Source of the DNA: Lepidodermella squamata | Lineage: Eukaryota > Gastrotricha | Reading direction: 5' to 3' | Assembly (NCBI GenBank): GCA_047495785.1 | Contig: JBLDXI010000017.1 | Coordinates: 62,001 to 126,000, forward strand | DNA: 64,000 bases | Part shown: piece by piece, positions 29,303 through 40,092 of the stretch | Numbering within the stretch: position 1 is the first letter of the stretch | Layout of the letters: every line of letters starts with the position of its first letter | Notes under the pieces: generated by a model | Databases searched by the model: none | Told to the model about the DNA's origin: nothing | The model's input: the letters and a program-made list of their open reading frames with translations, nothing else | Position numbers and translations under genes: made by a program

Positions 29303-32300
29303 TCATTCCGACCCATTTTCAGCGTAGCCCAGGTAAGGTCGCAGCCATTGCTCGACCTCCTCGAATTTCATAGCCTTCCGCGCCGCGTAATCAGCGATTT
29401 GATCACGGGCCAACTTACCCGCTGCAAAGTAATTCGCCTTAGGATGAGCGAAATACAGCCCGCTCACACTGGCAGCCGGGTCCATGGCTAAGGAATCCTG
29501 AACCAGCGTGATGTCAGTGGGTGACCCTAATAGGCGGAACAGGGTCCGTTTTTCAGTATGATCCGGCTGGCTTGGATAGCCAGGGGCAGGTCGAATGCCG
29601 CGGTATTGAACTCGCAGCATTTTCGCAACATCAGTCTCATTCTCTTCCTCAGCAGCATAGCCCCAGAGAGCTGGGTCAGTTCGAACCTAAAGCGAGACTT
29701 TGAATCTAAGGAAGGAAAATTACGCTGCAACCCACCTTAAAATGCAGAAATTCAGCAAAGGCCTCCGCGAGACGATCGGCTAGGGCGCGCAGCATAATCG
29801 CGCTGTAGTCGTCAAAGTGCTTCGACTCGAGTTCCTGAACCTTCTCCGCACAGCCTAGACCAGCGGTAACCGCAAACATACCCACATAATCCGAGCTGCT
29901 GGACGCACCCGCTGGCGCGACCAGGTCCGACAGGCAGACGTACGGCTCCGGGTCCCCTCCACTCATGTCCTTCGCCTCTTGCTGCCGCAAGCCGTAGAAC
30001 GTGCCCACTAGCTCATTCGCGTCATTGTACAGCTGAATATCATCCCCGGTAGAAACAGCACGGTAGAAGGCCACAACGCCAGAGGCCTGCAGCCAATTCT
30101 CGTCGACGATTCTACGAGGCAAGCAAAATATATTACGGCGAGCGGGTGATGTGCTGCGCAAAGTGCGAATTGCTATATACGCGCCGCCAGCTGGACGAAA
30201 TAAACTACTACTACGCCGTGCCTTGAAGCTAACGCAAAAACTACACACCGTGATATGCTGAGTACTTTTGCTTTCGCTGGCCTGCCTCCGTATGCTGCCA
30301 TACTGTGCGCGATGCTGTACTCACGCATACGAAAGGTACACGTATATACACACATCGCAAGTTCTGAGTGCCCGTTTAGCAGCATACTAAAATGAGCATT
30401 TTCCTCGCGTATAAATATAACCATATACGTTTTTCTCCTGTTGCCGTTTCTTGCATTCATTTACCTACTGTTTCTACCTATGCTCGAAAAAATGAGCATA
30501 ATCAAGCTGAAACTAAACGGCACCGTGCGAGTTGTCCATCTCGAGGACGCGAAAATCGAAAATCTCTACAGCAGAGCTAGAGAAGAGTTCGAAACAGATG
30601 CTAGTCTCAATTTCACCTGGAGTACGTTTTTTATTTAAATCAAGTCTCATCGCTATTATTTTAATCAATTTTTAGTGTCAGATGGAGATTTGATTCCGAT
30701 CGATAACGACAGGAATTTGCACGCAGCACTAAAAGCAGCAACCTTAATGAACACGATTTTAAGACTTGAAGTTTCTGTGTGCATCAATCAACCAGAAACA
30801 GTGTTCCCAGAGCAACAAACCCCACTGCAGCTAACGTTAGATGAACCTGTTGAGGTTAAATCTGAGGATGGTGCTAAGAGGCGAGAAGTCAGAATACGGG
30901 GTCGATTTGCGCCCATCAATGGAGTAATCAAATCATCGCATAAAAAAGGTGAGAAATTAATCAATAAATTATTTTTAAGGCCATATTTTTTGTTTTATTT
31001 TGTAGGTTTGGGTCGAAAATGTCTACGGTGTGACAAACTGCTATGCGATGCAACTTCTTTAAGGCGGCATCTGACTAGCGCATGCTCAGAAGGCCCGCTA
31101 CCCGAGGGCAGCGATCTGGTGATGGACCAGCTTAACAAGTCAAAAGTCGAAGCTAAACGCCGCAGCAAAAAACACATCGCACAGAGCAGTCTAGGGCCAC
31201 TCCTTCTCGCGCAAACAGCGAGTAGCAGTTCATTCTGCTAGCTGCGTCCTTATTTTTCTAAGAATTATTTTAAATAAAACGAAATGAAGAACGTACCTAT
31301 CAAGCATTTTTAGCGCGTCTTCGTGTAGTTTTTTCGCCTCACCACCAACATCAGGGTCGTTGAACAGCTTAGGATAGCCGCGATTCGGGTACTTGCCTCG
31401 CAGCTGCCAAACATCGAAAAACGGCTTCCAATCGATAAAGTCGAACAACTGACGCAGGCCATCAGGACCCTTCACGAGATGATCCACGTTCCTATAGCCG
31501 ATAAAAGCGGGCTTCCTCATGGAGGATAGGCAAGAAAAGTCTAGTTGAAGCTTTTGGCGACGGGCCTCGGTCAGTGAAATCAGTTTTCGCTCGCGAATTG
31601 TAGCCAGGTACTCCTCGCGGATGTCCTGATACTCCAGTACAAGTTCGTCGACCAAATCGTGGTAACGATCCTCGCCAAAGCCTGAAATTAAGGCGGAACA
31701 CACCGGAACGCTGCGAGAAGCGTCCAAAACATGAACAGTCGGCGCAGTTTTGTAGCGAGGGGCGATTTTCACGGCCGTATGTGTTTTCGACGTAGTAGCA
31801 CCCCCAATCAAAAGCGGGACTTTCATGCCCAAACGGGTCAACTCATGGGCGACGTGGCACATTTCATCCAAAGATGGGGTGATAAGACCTGATAGGCCGA
31901 TTACGTCTGCTTTGTGTTCAATAGCTGCGGCGATGATTTTCTCGCAGGGTGTCATAACGCCCAAATCTATGACCTTGTAGTTGTTGCAGCCTAAAACGAC
32001 TGCAACAATGTTTTTTCCGATATCGTGAACATCGCCCTTCACAGTAGCCAAAACAATGACACCAGCATTAGACGCTTCAACAGGCTGAAAGGAAAATATT
32101 TTCTATACATTTTAAAGACGGAACATTAAGAATCTCACCTCGCCATTTTGAGCGCTGTTCTTCTCAGCCTCCAAAAATGGGACCAAATAGCCCACAGCTT
32201 TCTTCATAACTCGGGCGGATTTGATAACCTGAGGCAAGAACATTTTACCAGCCCCGAAAAGATCGCCGACTTTCGACATGCCAGACATGAGTGGGCCTTC

Positions 32301-35300
32301 GATGACTTGCAACGGGCGTTTGTACTTGAGTCGAGCTTCTTCTACATCTTCGTTGATGTGGGATTCAATGCCTTTCAGCAAGGCGTGTTCCAGGCGCTCT
32401 TCGACTGAATTTAAGCGCCAAGCTTCAGCCGCAGCGTCGGTTGTAGCTTTCATTCCAGCGCCTTCTTCTTTAGATAGCGAGTTCGCGTAGACGAGCAGAT
32501 CTTCACCGGCATGTGAGTTTCGGTTCAAAATTACGTCTTCACAGAGTTTCAGCAATTTTGGTTCGATATCAACGTAGAGAGGCAGAGCTCCAGCATTGAC
32601 GATAGCCATGTCCAAACCTAGAAATAAGTTGATTAAGGTACTTCAAAATAAGGCAGGCCTTGGAGAAAAACTCGACTTAACCCAATCAAGCGAAAATCGA
32701 AGTGAAAACTGGTCTTGAATCGATGAAATCTAATTTTCGAATGAATTTCGAATTCAGCTCAAGACTTTCTTTTTTAATAGGCATCATAATGTTCGAAATC
32801 CTCATACTTCAGTTTGTTTTATCAACAATCCCAACAGGCCATAAAATTTCTTCATCCTGAATTCTTCTGCGGCCATATTCCTTTACCAATGCAGGCTGTA
32901 GAACATCAAACGCGTGATTACAGAATTAGCTGCATTCGCCCTTTCATCCGCGTTATCACTGTTGGACAAGGCAATCATTTACCTATCAGTAATTCAAGCC
33001 TTGGATTATTTTTCTGTCAGTCTCTCAGAGCTCATACAAATCTACGCCACACCTTTTGCATAAACTGAAACCCTTTCGCCGAGTCGCTGGATGGCTTAAC
33101 TCTCCCTCGTCGCATCGGCATAATTGCTGTAATCACAGAACAATAACCAACTGATGTATGGGCAGCGGCATCGTGTTTTATCTTCAACTTCGACAAAGAT
33201 GAGTATGATAGGCTGCACACCTGATGTGGAGATTTCTCATTTCTCATTTCAGCACTGAAAAATCTGAAGTTGTCGTTCCTTTATTTGCGATTCAGGGCAA
33301 TGTTTCAAGATAGGATCGAGCGGTGTTGTACTCGCTGCCCAGAGAATCATAAGGGATTCATCACTTATCCTCATTTAGTCATCACGATCCACATCGTCCA
33401 CCACCTTTTATCGCTGTGGAACATCTCGATTTGCTGAATCCATTGTCGATCTTTGTAATTAGTCAACTTTGTAAGTACTGTTTAATGGCACTGTGTTGCA
33501 GAAGAAGAACATAACACTGGCTCTGCCCGTCGAGAACGGATCTTGCAGACTAACGATCTGGGAGAAGGACATCAATCGCCTTGGCATCTCGCCACTGGTA
33601 GAAGGGGTCCATATGATAGCTATCAAAGACAGTCACGTACAACTCAAGAACGGCAACATTACCATGTCAACAGTGTATCCGGTACAAACGCTGTTTGCCC
33701 ATTTTTAATCCTACAAGAAGCATGAGAGGCTTTTCTTCCAGCGATCTTCGAATAAGCAATAGGCAGTTGCCATCTTTTACTCGCAATTATAATTTGCCAA
33801 TTCGAGTTAATCTGAGTTAATCTGAGTTAACAACACGGGATGATAACTCATCGCCGAACCCAACTTAGATCTGGCTACAGATCTGGCCGGCCCAAAATTT
33901 TCGATTATAGCTGTCTTGGGCTGCAATTGAAGCTCAGGTGGGGATGTTCGTGCAAAACTATTCAAGGCAATTCATATTAGCTACGACGATCGCATGTGCC
34001 CAGAAAATTACTACACTACCCGTAAAAACTGCTAGCCTGGATTACCGCTTTTCGATAAAATGTCTCGGAAAATCCAAAACAAACGATTGGGAACTGGTTC
34101 GGCGATTTTTGGTATTTAGCTTAGTTGGATCGAATTTCCTCGGATTTTTTAAGAAATTGATATTTTTCAGACCATGCTTTAAAATTTTCTGCGTATTTCT
34201 CGTGCATTTTTCTGATTTTTATGTCGTGCTACTAACTGCGTCTTTCAAATAAATTAAAATTAAGCAAAGCAAAACAAACCTGCTTTTATGGCGTGGTACA
34301 GGAACACGCTGTGCATAGCTTGACGAACAGCCTCCAATCCACGGAACGAAAACGAGAGATTCGACACACCCCCAGACACGCGGCAGCCCTTCAACCGGCG
34401 TTTAATCTCCTTGGTAGCCTCAAGATACGACACCGCATAATCGTTATGCTCTTCAATACCCGTCGCAATCGTCAAAATATTCGGATCGAATATAATATCA
34501 GTCGGATCGAAACCAGCTTTTTCGGTCAACAGCTTGAAAGCTCGCTCACAAATCGCAACTTTTCGCTCGAGCGACGTAGCCTGGCCCTCTTCATCAAACG
34601 CCATAACCACAACAGCCGCACCGTATCGACGAACGAGCCGCGCTTTCGCCAGAAAATCAGCCTCGCCTTCCTTCAAACTCAAGCTATTGACAATACATTT
34701 ACCCTGGGCGCATTTCAGCCCAGCTTCGATAACGCTAAACTTCGAAGAGTCGACGCAAAGCGGAACCCGGGCGATATCCGGCTCGGCTTGGATGAAATTG
34801 ATGAAACGAGCCATGGCGGCAGCGCCGTCTAGCATGGCCTCGTCGAAATTCAGATCAATAACCTGCGCGCCGTTTTCAACCTGTTGCCTCGCAATGACGA
34901 GAGCCTCCTCAAATTTACCCGCCTTAATCAAATTCGCGAATTGACGAGACCCGGAAACGTTACACCGCTCGCCGATATTCACGAATAGCGTGTCTTTCCC
35001 GATACGGAATGGCTCTAGGCCGGAAAGCAACAGGTGACCCGGGTAGATTGAGCCTGGTTCCGGCAGTTTTCTCGGAGCGATTTTCGCCATTTCATCCGCG
35101 ATTGCTTTAATGTACTCAGGGCCCGTGCCGCAACAGCCTCCTACGATATTTATCAACCCATCTCTGGCGAATTCGCTCAATTTTGCCGCCATTTGAGCCG
35201 GAGTTTCGTCGTATGCGCCCATAGCATTCGGCAGACCGGCGTTAGGGTAGCACAAAACGTAGTTTGAAGTGTTTTTCGACACCATTTCAACAAATGGACG

Positions 35301-36958
35301 CATTTCATGGGCGCCTAGAGCGCAATTTAGGCCAATGCAAAGTGGGTCAGAATGCGAGACTGAAATTACAAAGGCGTCTGTAGTCTGCCCGGACAACGTT
35401 CTGCCACTTTTGTCGACAATTGTGCCCGAAATGAAGACAGGAATGTCGCCATACGGCGATTCCGGGTCGTCCAGCACGCTTCGAACCGCGAATAACGCTG
35501 CTTTTGAGTTCAACGTATCGAAAATTGTTTCGACCAATAGAATATCAGACCCGCCGTCTAATAGGCCCTTGACCTGCTCCGTATAGGCGTCGACAATTTC
35601 GTCCCAGGTGCAGGCTCGGTAGTCGGGTCGGCCGACTTGGGGTGAAATTGACAGGGTTTTGTTGGTTGGGCCCAACGCGCCGGCAACATAGCGTTTCACG
35701 CCAGTTTCGCGTTCGACTTCATCGGCGCTTTCTCGGGCGATTTGAGCTGCGACTTTGTTGAGGCGGTAGGCCAAATGCTCGAGGCCGTAGTCGGCTTGCG
35801 AGATTTTCGTTGCGCTGAATGTATTGGTTTCGATTATGTCGGCTCCAGCATTCAAATATGCCTAGAAAAAATCGACAAAATGTTATTTTGAAATTTTTCC
35901 ATCGAATTTAAATTGAATTGAATTTAATTGAATTGAAAGACCTTTTATCCTCGGAAATTTAAAATAGGTTGGGACCCGTATAAAATATAAAATTGTCTTA
36001 AATTTTCGATGGGAATTCCTCCTTAATAACCCACTTGGAACGGAATCAGAACAAAATTTCAAATAATTTATTCGAAGTGCAGTTTCATACATATTTATGT
36101 ATGAAAAAATTAACTTTCATACATATTTTTCTTCATAAAATCGTGTTTTATAGCCAAACTGTGATTAGGAATAGGGGTTAGGGGTTAGGGTTAGGTGCAA
36201 GGGTTCGGGTTCGGGTTAGGTTTAGGGTTTGGTTAGGGTTCAGAATTAAGGTTAGGGTTCAAGTTGCGGGTTTCTACGAAACTCGATTTTTGGGCCCTTG
36301 CGCTTCCCCAATAACCATTTTCATGCGGAAAAAATTGACTGCGCTTTTGGAACCCCGTTTTTCTTTTACATAAACCGAAAACTAGTCATCTGGCATTTCC
36401 CTAATGTTTTCAGCTTGAACTTAATGAAAACAAATATGTATGAAAGTTGGCTCCCTAATTTATTCGTCCAAAACTTCATTTTCTGAATTTTCTGGAATTT
36501 CACGAGTAATTTAAAAAAAATCAAATAAATTGCATTGAAATTCTCCTATAGATTTTCTGCATAAGGCCTGGTCTTCACTTTAGATTCATGATCTAAATTA
36601 AATATTAGAAAATGGCATCTTTCATAATTTTGCCTATTTGGCAGTCAATTTTGGTTCCGAAACGGAAAGCCCCTAAAAGATATTCTAAAAAATAGGCTCG
36701 GACTGAATCTTTTGTTCTGGGAAAATATTTAGAGGAACTCACCTTATGAATTTCTTTGACAATATCAGGACGAGTCAAGACCAGCAAATCGTTGTTTCCG
36801 CGCAAATTTTTCGGATGATCCACGAATTCTTGTCCTCGGAAATCGGCTTCAGTCAAAGTGTACCTCTGGACCATGGTACCCATAGCGCCATCTAATATTG
36901 CGATTCGCTTGTTCAATAGCTCAACGAGCTCTTTGCGGCATGACTTTTTAGTCACCAT
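29303..36958 (-). CDS. MTR: Cobalamin-dependent methionine synthase
   Basis: Transfers a methyl group from 5-methyltetrahydrofolate to homocysteine through bound cobalamin. Six exons: 36743-36958, 34280-35861, 32139-32617, 31297-32084, 29736-30111 and 29303-29686; all junctions keep frame (phases 0,1,0,2,0). The product is about 1274 residues, close to the human 1265. Domains in order: homocysteine-binding barrel with zinc cysteines ('GLNC' and 'GGCCGT'), pterin-binding domain ('[11 protein letters not shown]'), cobalamin cap and B12 domain with the D-x-H-x-x-G ligand motif ('[10 protein letters not shown]'), and the AdoMet-dependent activation domain ('[12 protein letters not shown]'). It looks complete and functional. 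Introns 1, 2 and 4 are long (0.9-1.7 kb); intron 4 contains a complete gene on the opposite strand. It is the last gene of a probable CRLS1-DUSP12-MTR operon. Intact MTR implies the organism uses vitamin B12. Confidence 0.95.
30410..30417 (+). promoter_or_regulatory. TATA box of the nested PB1 gene
   Basis: TATAAATA lies 63-70 nt upstream of the ATG at 30480, the same distance as for other genes in the window, which supports independent transcription of the nested gene. Confidence 0.45.
30480..31241 (+). CDS. PB1-domain protein with C-terminal zinc finger, nested in MTR intron 4
   Basis: Exons 30480-30621, 30676-30948 and 31006-31241, joined in phase 1 twice, over introns of 54 and 57 nt; 216 residues. 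The first ~80 residues look like a PB1 domain: a beta-grasp start '[11 protein letters not shown]' and the acidic OPCA turn '[14 protein letters not shown]' near residue 50, the type found in TFG, p62 and kinases for hetero-dimerisation. The last exon has C-x2-C...H-x5-C ('CLRCDKLLC', 'HLTSAC'), a single small zinc finger, followed by a basic and Ser-rich tail. It is an adaptor-like protein; I cannot assign an orthologue. The stop codon lies 55 nt from the edge of MTR exon 4, so the whole gene fits in the intron, on the opposite strand. Confidence 0.7.
32618..34279. other. MTR intron 2 (1.66 kb)
   Basis: Mostly non-coding. One plus-strand open stretch, about 33484-33708, preceded by an acceptor-like TTGCAG, reads like part of an OB-fold ('[14 protein letters not shown]', then '[17 protein letters not shown]'), but I could not find well-behaved neighbouring exons. 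A GAGTTAATCT triplication lies near 33800. Confidence 0.4.
35862..36742. other. MTR intron 1 with telomere-like repeat block
   Basis: 881 nt intron, AT-rich, containing the degenerate TTAGGG-type array annotated separately. Confidence 0.7.
36172..36262 (+). repeat. Degenerate (GGGTTA)n interstitial telomere-like repeats
   Basis: About 90 bp of GGGTTAGG, GGGTTCGG and GGTTTAGG units in one direction, inside MTR intron 1. The repeat type matches the common animal telomere motif but is eroded, and housekeeping exons lie on both sides, so it is interstitial and not a chromosome end. Confidence 0.7.
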
Positions 36959-36986
36959 TATTTCAGAAAAATAAAATAAATTCAGA

Positions 36987-36990
36987 TCTA
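36987..36990 (-). promoter_or_regulatory. Probable trans-splice acceptor for MTR
   Basis: On the minus strand the sequence TTTTTTCCCGAATTTAG ends at 36988, 29 nt before the MTR start codon and about 75 nt after the DUSP12 stop. It is a good 3' splice site with no donor between the two genes, which is what spliced-leader acceptors look like in operons. Confidence 0.45.
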
Positions 36991-37061
36991 AATTCGGGAA
37001 AAAATCAGCAGTTTCAAAATTATATCTCCTCTACTTGCACCTTGGATTTTTCATGAGAAAA

Positions 37062-38153
37062 TTACGAATTTGTGACGGGTTTAACAGGCAAAACAACAAC
37101 AGGTTCGTGGCGCTTCAGTATCAAGCCAACGCGACCTCGTTGCTCGACTCGATCTGGTCGCATTTGGAAGGCCGGAGTAACCCATCGGCCGCATTTGCAT
37201 CGCTCGCCAATCCACGTGAACGAGCCAATTTTCACGCCGCACTTTGCATTCGGGCAATGTAATTTACCGTCATAGGTTAAAATGAAATCAGACATCCACG
37301 GAAGTGGGTCGACGAACAGCGAATCGCGGCAAGGTGTCACCGCATTTTGGCCAAACTCACCCTTGTGGCCTTTTCGCCTTGCTTCTCCAGGTTCTGGAGC
37401 AATAAATGCGATCGGACCTGAAAAATTTATTAAAAAATCCGAATTTTCGGGGGATTAAATTGTCATACCTTTGCCACGTTCATGAGTGACTAAATCTGAT
37501 GTTGAAAATAAGTAATGACCGCAGCTGCAACAGCGATAGGTTTGAGCCTCAGGGTTCTGAGCTTTTTCCTCCTCGGTCAAAACGAAAGCTCGAACAGCAT
37601 GGGAGATGCTCTTATCCTTGGCTTCGCTGCTTTTCGCCAACCATTCCTCCAGCTTCGAACAGTACCACTTTTTACACTCGACATTAACGTCGTCAAATCG
37701 ACAGCCAAATCGTGCGTATAAATGCAGCTGTTCAACAAGCCCATGCATAGAATCAAGGTTAATGCCTGGTATAGCTTTTAAAGCTTCCGCGACCGCCATT
37801 TTTTGAGCCTTCATTAAATATGCAGCTACCAGTGTATCTGCACGTGATTTATAGCCCCATGAATGAATCAGCACAGAGCCATTATTTTCTCCAGGATGCA
37901 GATTTTCGTCAATGAATTTGCAAGCATCGTCAAAATTTGTTATTAATTCCTGGTTATTCGCATCATCTACTTGAATGTGTAACTTAGAAGATCGCTTGCT
38001 GAGTCCAACTTTGTCACCGTGCGACTTCAAAGCCTCTTCAAAATCAGTCGATGAAATTGTAATAATGCCACCGATTGAATGCTTAGTCAACAAATCAGCA
38101 TCCGACAAATCATCAGCGGAACTCAAGTATAATCCAGGTTTAATTTCGTCCAT
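37062..38153 (-). CDS. DUSP12: DUSP12/YVH1-like dual-specificity phosphatase, catalytic Cys replaced by Ser
   Basis: Exons 37469-38153 and 37062-37417, phase-1 junction over a 51-nt intron; about 346 residues from the ATG at 38153. N-terminal DSP phosphatase fold ('KPGLYLSS'), then the YVH1-type zinc domain: 'CCSCGHYLF', 'PLPWMSDFIL', 'CPNAKCGVKIGSFTW' and 'CKCGRWVTPAFQ', which together identify the family. At the active site the family motif H-C-x5-R reads 'HSWGYKSR', so the nucleophilic cysteine is serine and the protein should not be an active phosphatase. In yeast the zinc domain alone serves ribosome maturation, a role this protein could keep. An upstream in-frame ATG (38228) would overlap the CRLS1 stop; I prefer 38153, 13 nt after an acceptor-like CTTACATAG. 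Confidence 0.85.
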
Positions 38154-38165
38154 AACAGTTAACTC

Positions 38166-38169
38166 CCTA
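38166..38169 (-). promoter_or_regulatory. Probable trans-splice acceptor for DUSP12
   Basis: Minus strand TTTGATCTTACATAG ends at 38167, 13 nt before the preferred DUSP12 ATG. Between this and the CRLS1 stop (38225) lies AATAAA (minus 38210-38205), a polyadenylation signal for CRLS1. Polyadenylation signal followed by acceptor within about 60 nt is the usual layout of an operon junction. Confidence 0.5.
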
Positions 38170-38224
38170 TGTAAGATCAAATTATTTGGTGAATGGAAAA
38201 TATATTTATTGATTGTATTTTCGC

Positions 38225-39355
38225 TCATTTGTTTGACTTGCCAATGAAGCGAAAAGTATCTCGCATGAATATATAACTAATGCCTGAAATAAATGTGGAA
38301 GCTCCGGTAAAATAGCACAAGCCATCAAGATAAGGATGCCCAACAAATCCGAAAACTGGTGCCGATAGATGAGTAACAATGCAGAGCAGTTGTACGCCAG
38401 TGTTGAGCTGTGTAAGCGACGATAAATATAGAGGTATGCGTTATTGTCGACATACTTACCTTGCTGATTGTCAAAGGTTTCATTTGCACACTTGGTAAGC
38501 CAAAATCAAAGTATCGCGCCAGAGTTTTCTGAAATAACATGTGTTAAGCAAAGTGAACATTTCCAAGTGACCCTGAAATACCGGTGGGGGTAAGGATACA
38601 TATCGGAGGTAGAAAGCACCAACAACAAGGCAGAAGTCACGGAACAATATGAGAGATACCAACCACACTTTTATATCAGAAAAATTAAGTACCGATTTTG
38701 CTATTCTTACATTAAAAATTACCTGGCATCATACTGACGTAAGCCAGCGATATCGATAGTGTTGTCACAAGGACCTTGTCAGCCAAAGGATCCATGGCGC
38801 TACCGATAACTGAACTTTGACCTTTCCAGTTTCTGGCGATGTATCCATCTGCCTATTACGATACAATGTTACGAAGGATTCAGCTTAAAGTTATCAGAAT
38901 TTACCAGATCTGATATGCCAGCTATCGTGAACAAACCGAGCGCGTAAGGAAACGCATCCGTCATAACAAAGTAGCATATTAAAGGCGCTGAAAACAGACG
39001 CCCAAACGTAAGAATATTCGGAATAGTAAAAATTTTGTCAGCCTGAAAAATCCTTGGATATAATGGTAGCAGACTATCAATAAAGACTCACTTCAGCTCG
39101 TTCATTCTTTTGAGGTAAATCTGCGAATGATCGGATCGAAACCGGTGACGTTAAATTTTTCAACAAGCAGTGTCGGGAACGATCAGCAGAGTAAGAGGAT
39201 GGTCGGATGGATTGTTCTTTGTTCTGTGAGCAGAAGGAGAGAGCTTGGAATCGTTGGCTATATTTGGCTGGGATCGACCATCTCAAGGCAGCTTTAAAGC
39301 TGCATCTCGAAGCTAGAGCCATGACAGTCAACAGAGCAGCAGCTTTCGATAGCAC
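38225..39355 (-). CDS. CRLS1: Cardiolipin synthase (CDP-alcohol phosphatidyltransferase)
   Basis: Makes cardiolipin from phosphatidylglycerol and CDP-diacylglycerol in the inner mitochondrial membrane. Six exons: 39092-39355, 38905-39042, 38723-38852, 38582-38667, 38460-38528 and 38225-38407, phases 0,0,1,0,0; 289 residues against 301 in human. The first ~80 residues are basic and Ser-rich, as in a mitochondrial presequence. '[12 protein letters not shown]' opens the catalytic domain. The signature D-x2-D-G-x2-A-R...G-x3-D-x3-D spans exons 2 and 3 ('[11 protein letters not shown]' and '[10 protein letters not shown]') with every aspartate present. Several membrane segments follow, and 'KTLARYF' and 'MKPLTISK' match the family. 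First gene of the probable operon; its stop overlaps an upstream ATG of DUSP12 as ATGA. Confidence 0.9.
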
Positions 39356-40092
39356 ATTTAGCTACGGATTTTGGATTTTGGCCGACAAACCATTCACGTG
39401 ACGTTGAAACCGAGCCCGTCTGGATGAGCACGCTTGCTCCAGAATTTTTGAAATAATTTCCCGCTCATCTTTGACATTAAAAACTATTTAAACCCAAATG
39501 TGGCTTTAAAATTTGTTATAAATTATATTTTGGCATTATTTATTTTTTGTAGTCATAACAACGCGCCGCTTCGACGTCAATCGTCTTCATATTTCCAAGT
39601 TATAAGTGCTGCGTATTTCTCATGTGGAACATGGTCAATGTGAGTTATTCATAACCTCGCAGTCATGATATAACGGCGGATTGATTTGCATTAGAGTATT
39701 GACTGCTCTCAGCCATGCCAACGTTATGCCAAGTGCCACACGCCTTGTATTTTTTATTGGCGATCGGTTGAATAGACGTTTATTTGCAGCTGTGGGGCGC
39801 CGTGCCTATGTTGTTATTTGTTATTATAAACTTTCTTACTATTCGGATTCACTGAATACAGAACTGAATAAGCGCTCCCAGTGAATTTTTATAGCTGTGA
39901 ATGCGGTCTTCTGATAGGAAGGCAACTTGTCACTATAGTTTGTTTTGCGCTATATTGGTATGAAAGACCTGTCTATTAGTTTTGCCCTAGATTTACAGAT
40001 TTGCTGATAAAATTGAAGATTGGATTCTACCCGAGCTGTGAAAATGGAACGTTAGAATACGCTTGAACGCATAATTTAAGTTTTTCTTCCGA
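39356..40092. other. Divergent intergenic between CRLS1 and PPP4R4
   Basis: 737 nt that should hold the operon promoter and the PPP4R4 promoter. No coding pattern; no repeat recognised. Confidence 0.5.

Noticed and set aside
34293-34944. Plus-strand frames of 136-179 codons inside MTR exon 2
   Set aside because: They are shadows of the conserved methionine synthase exon.
36172-36262. Telomere or chromosome end
   Set aside because: The repeats are short and eroded, and MTR exons continue on both sides.
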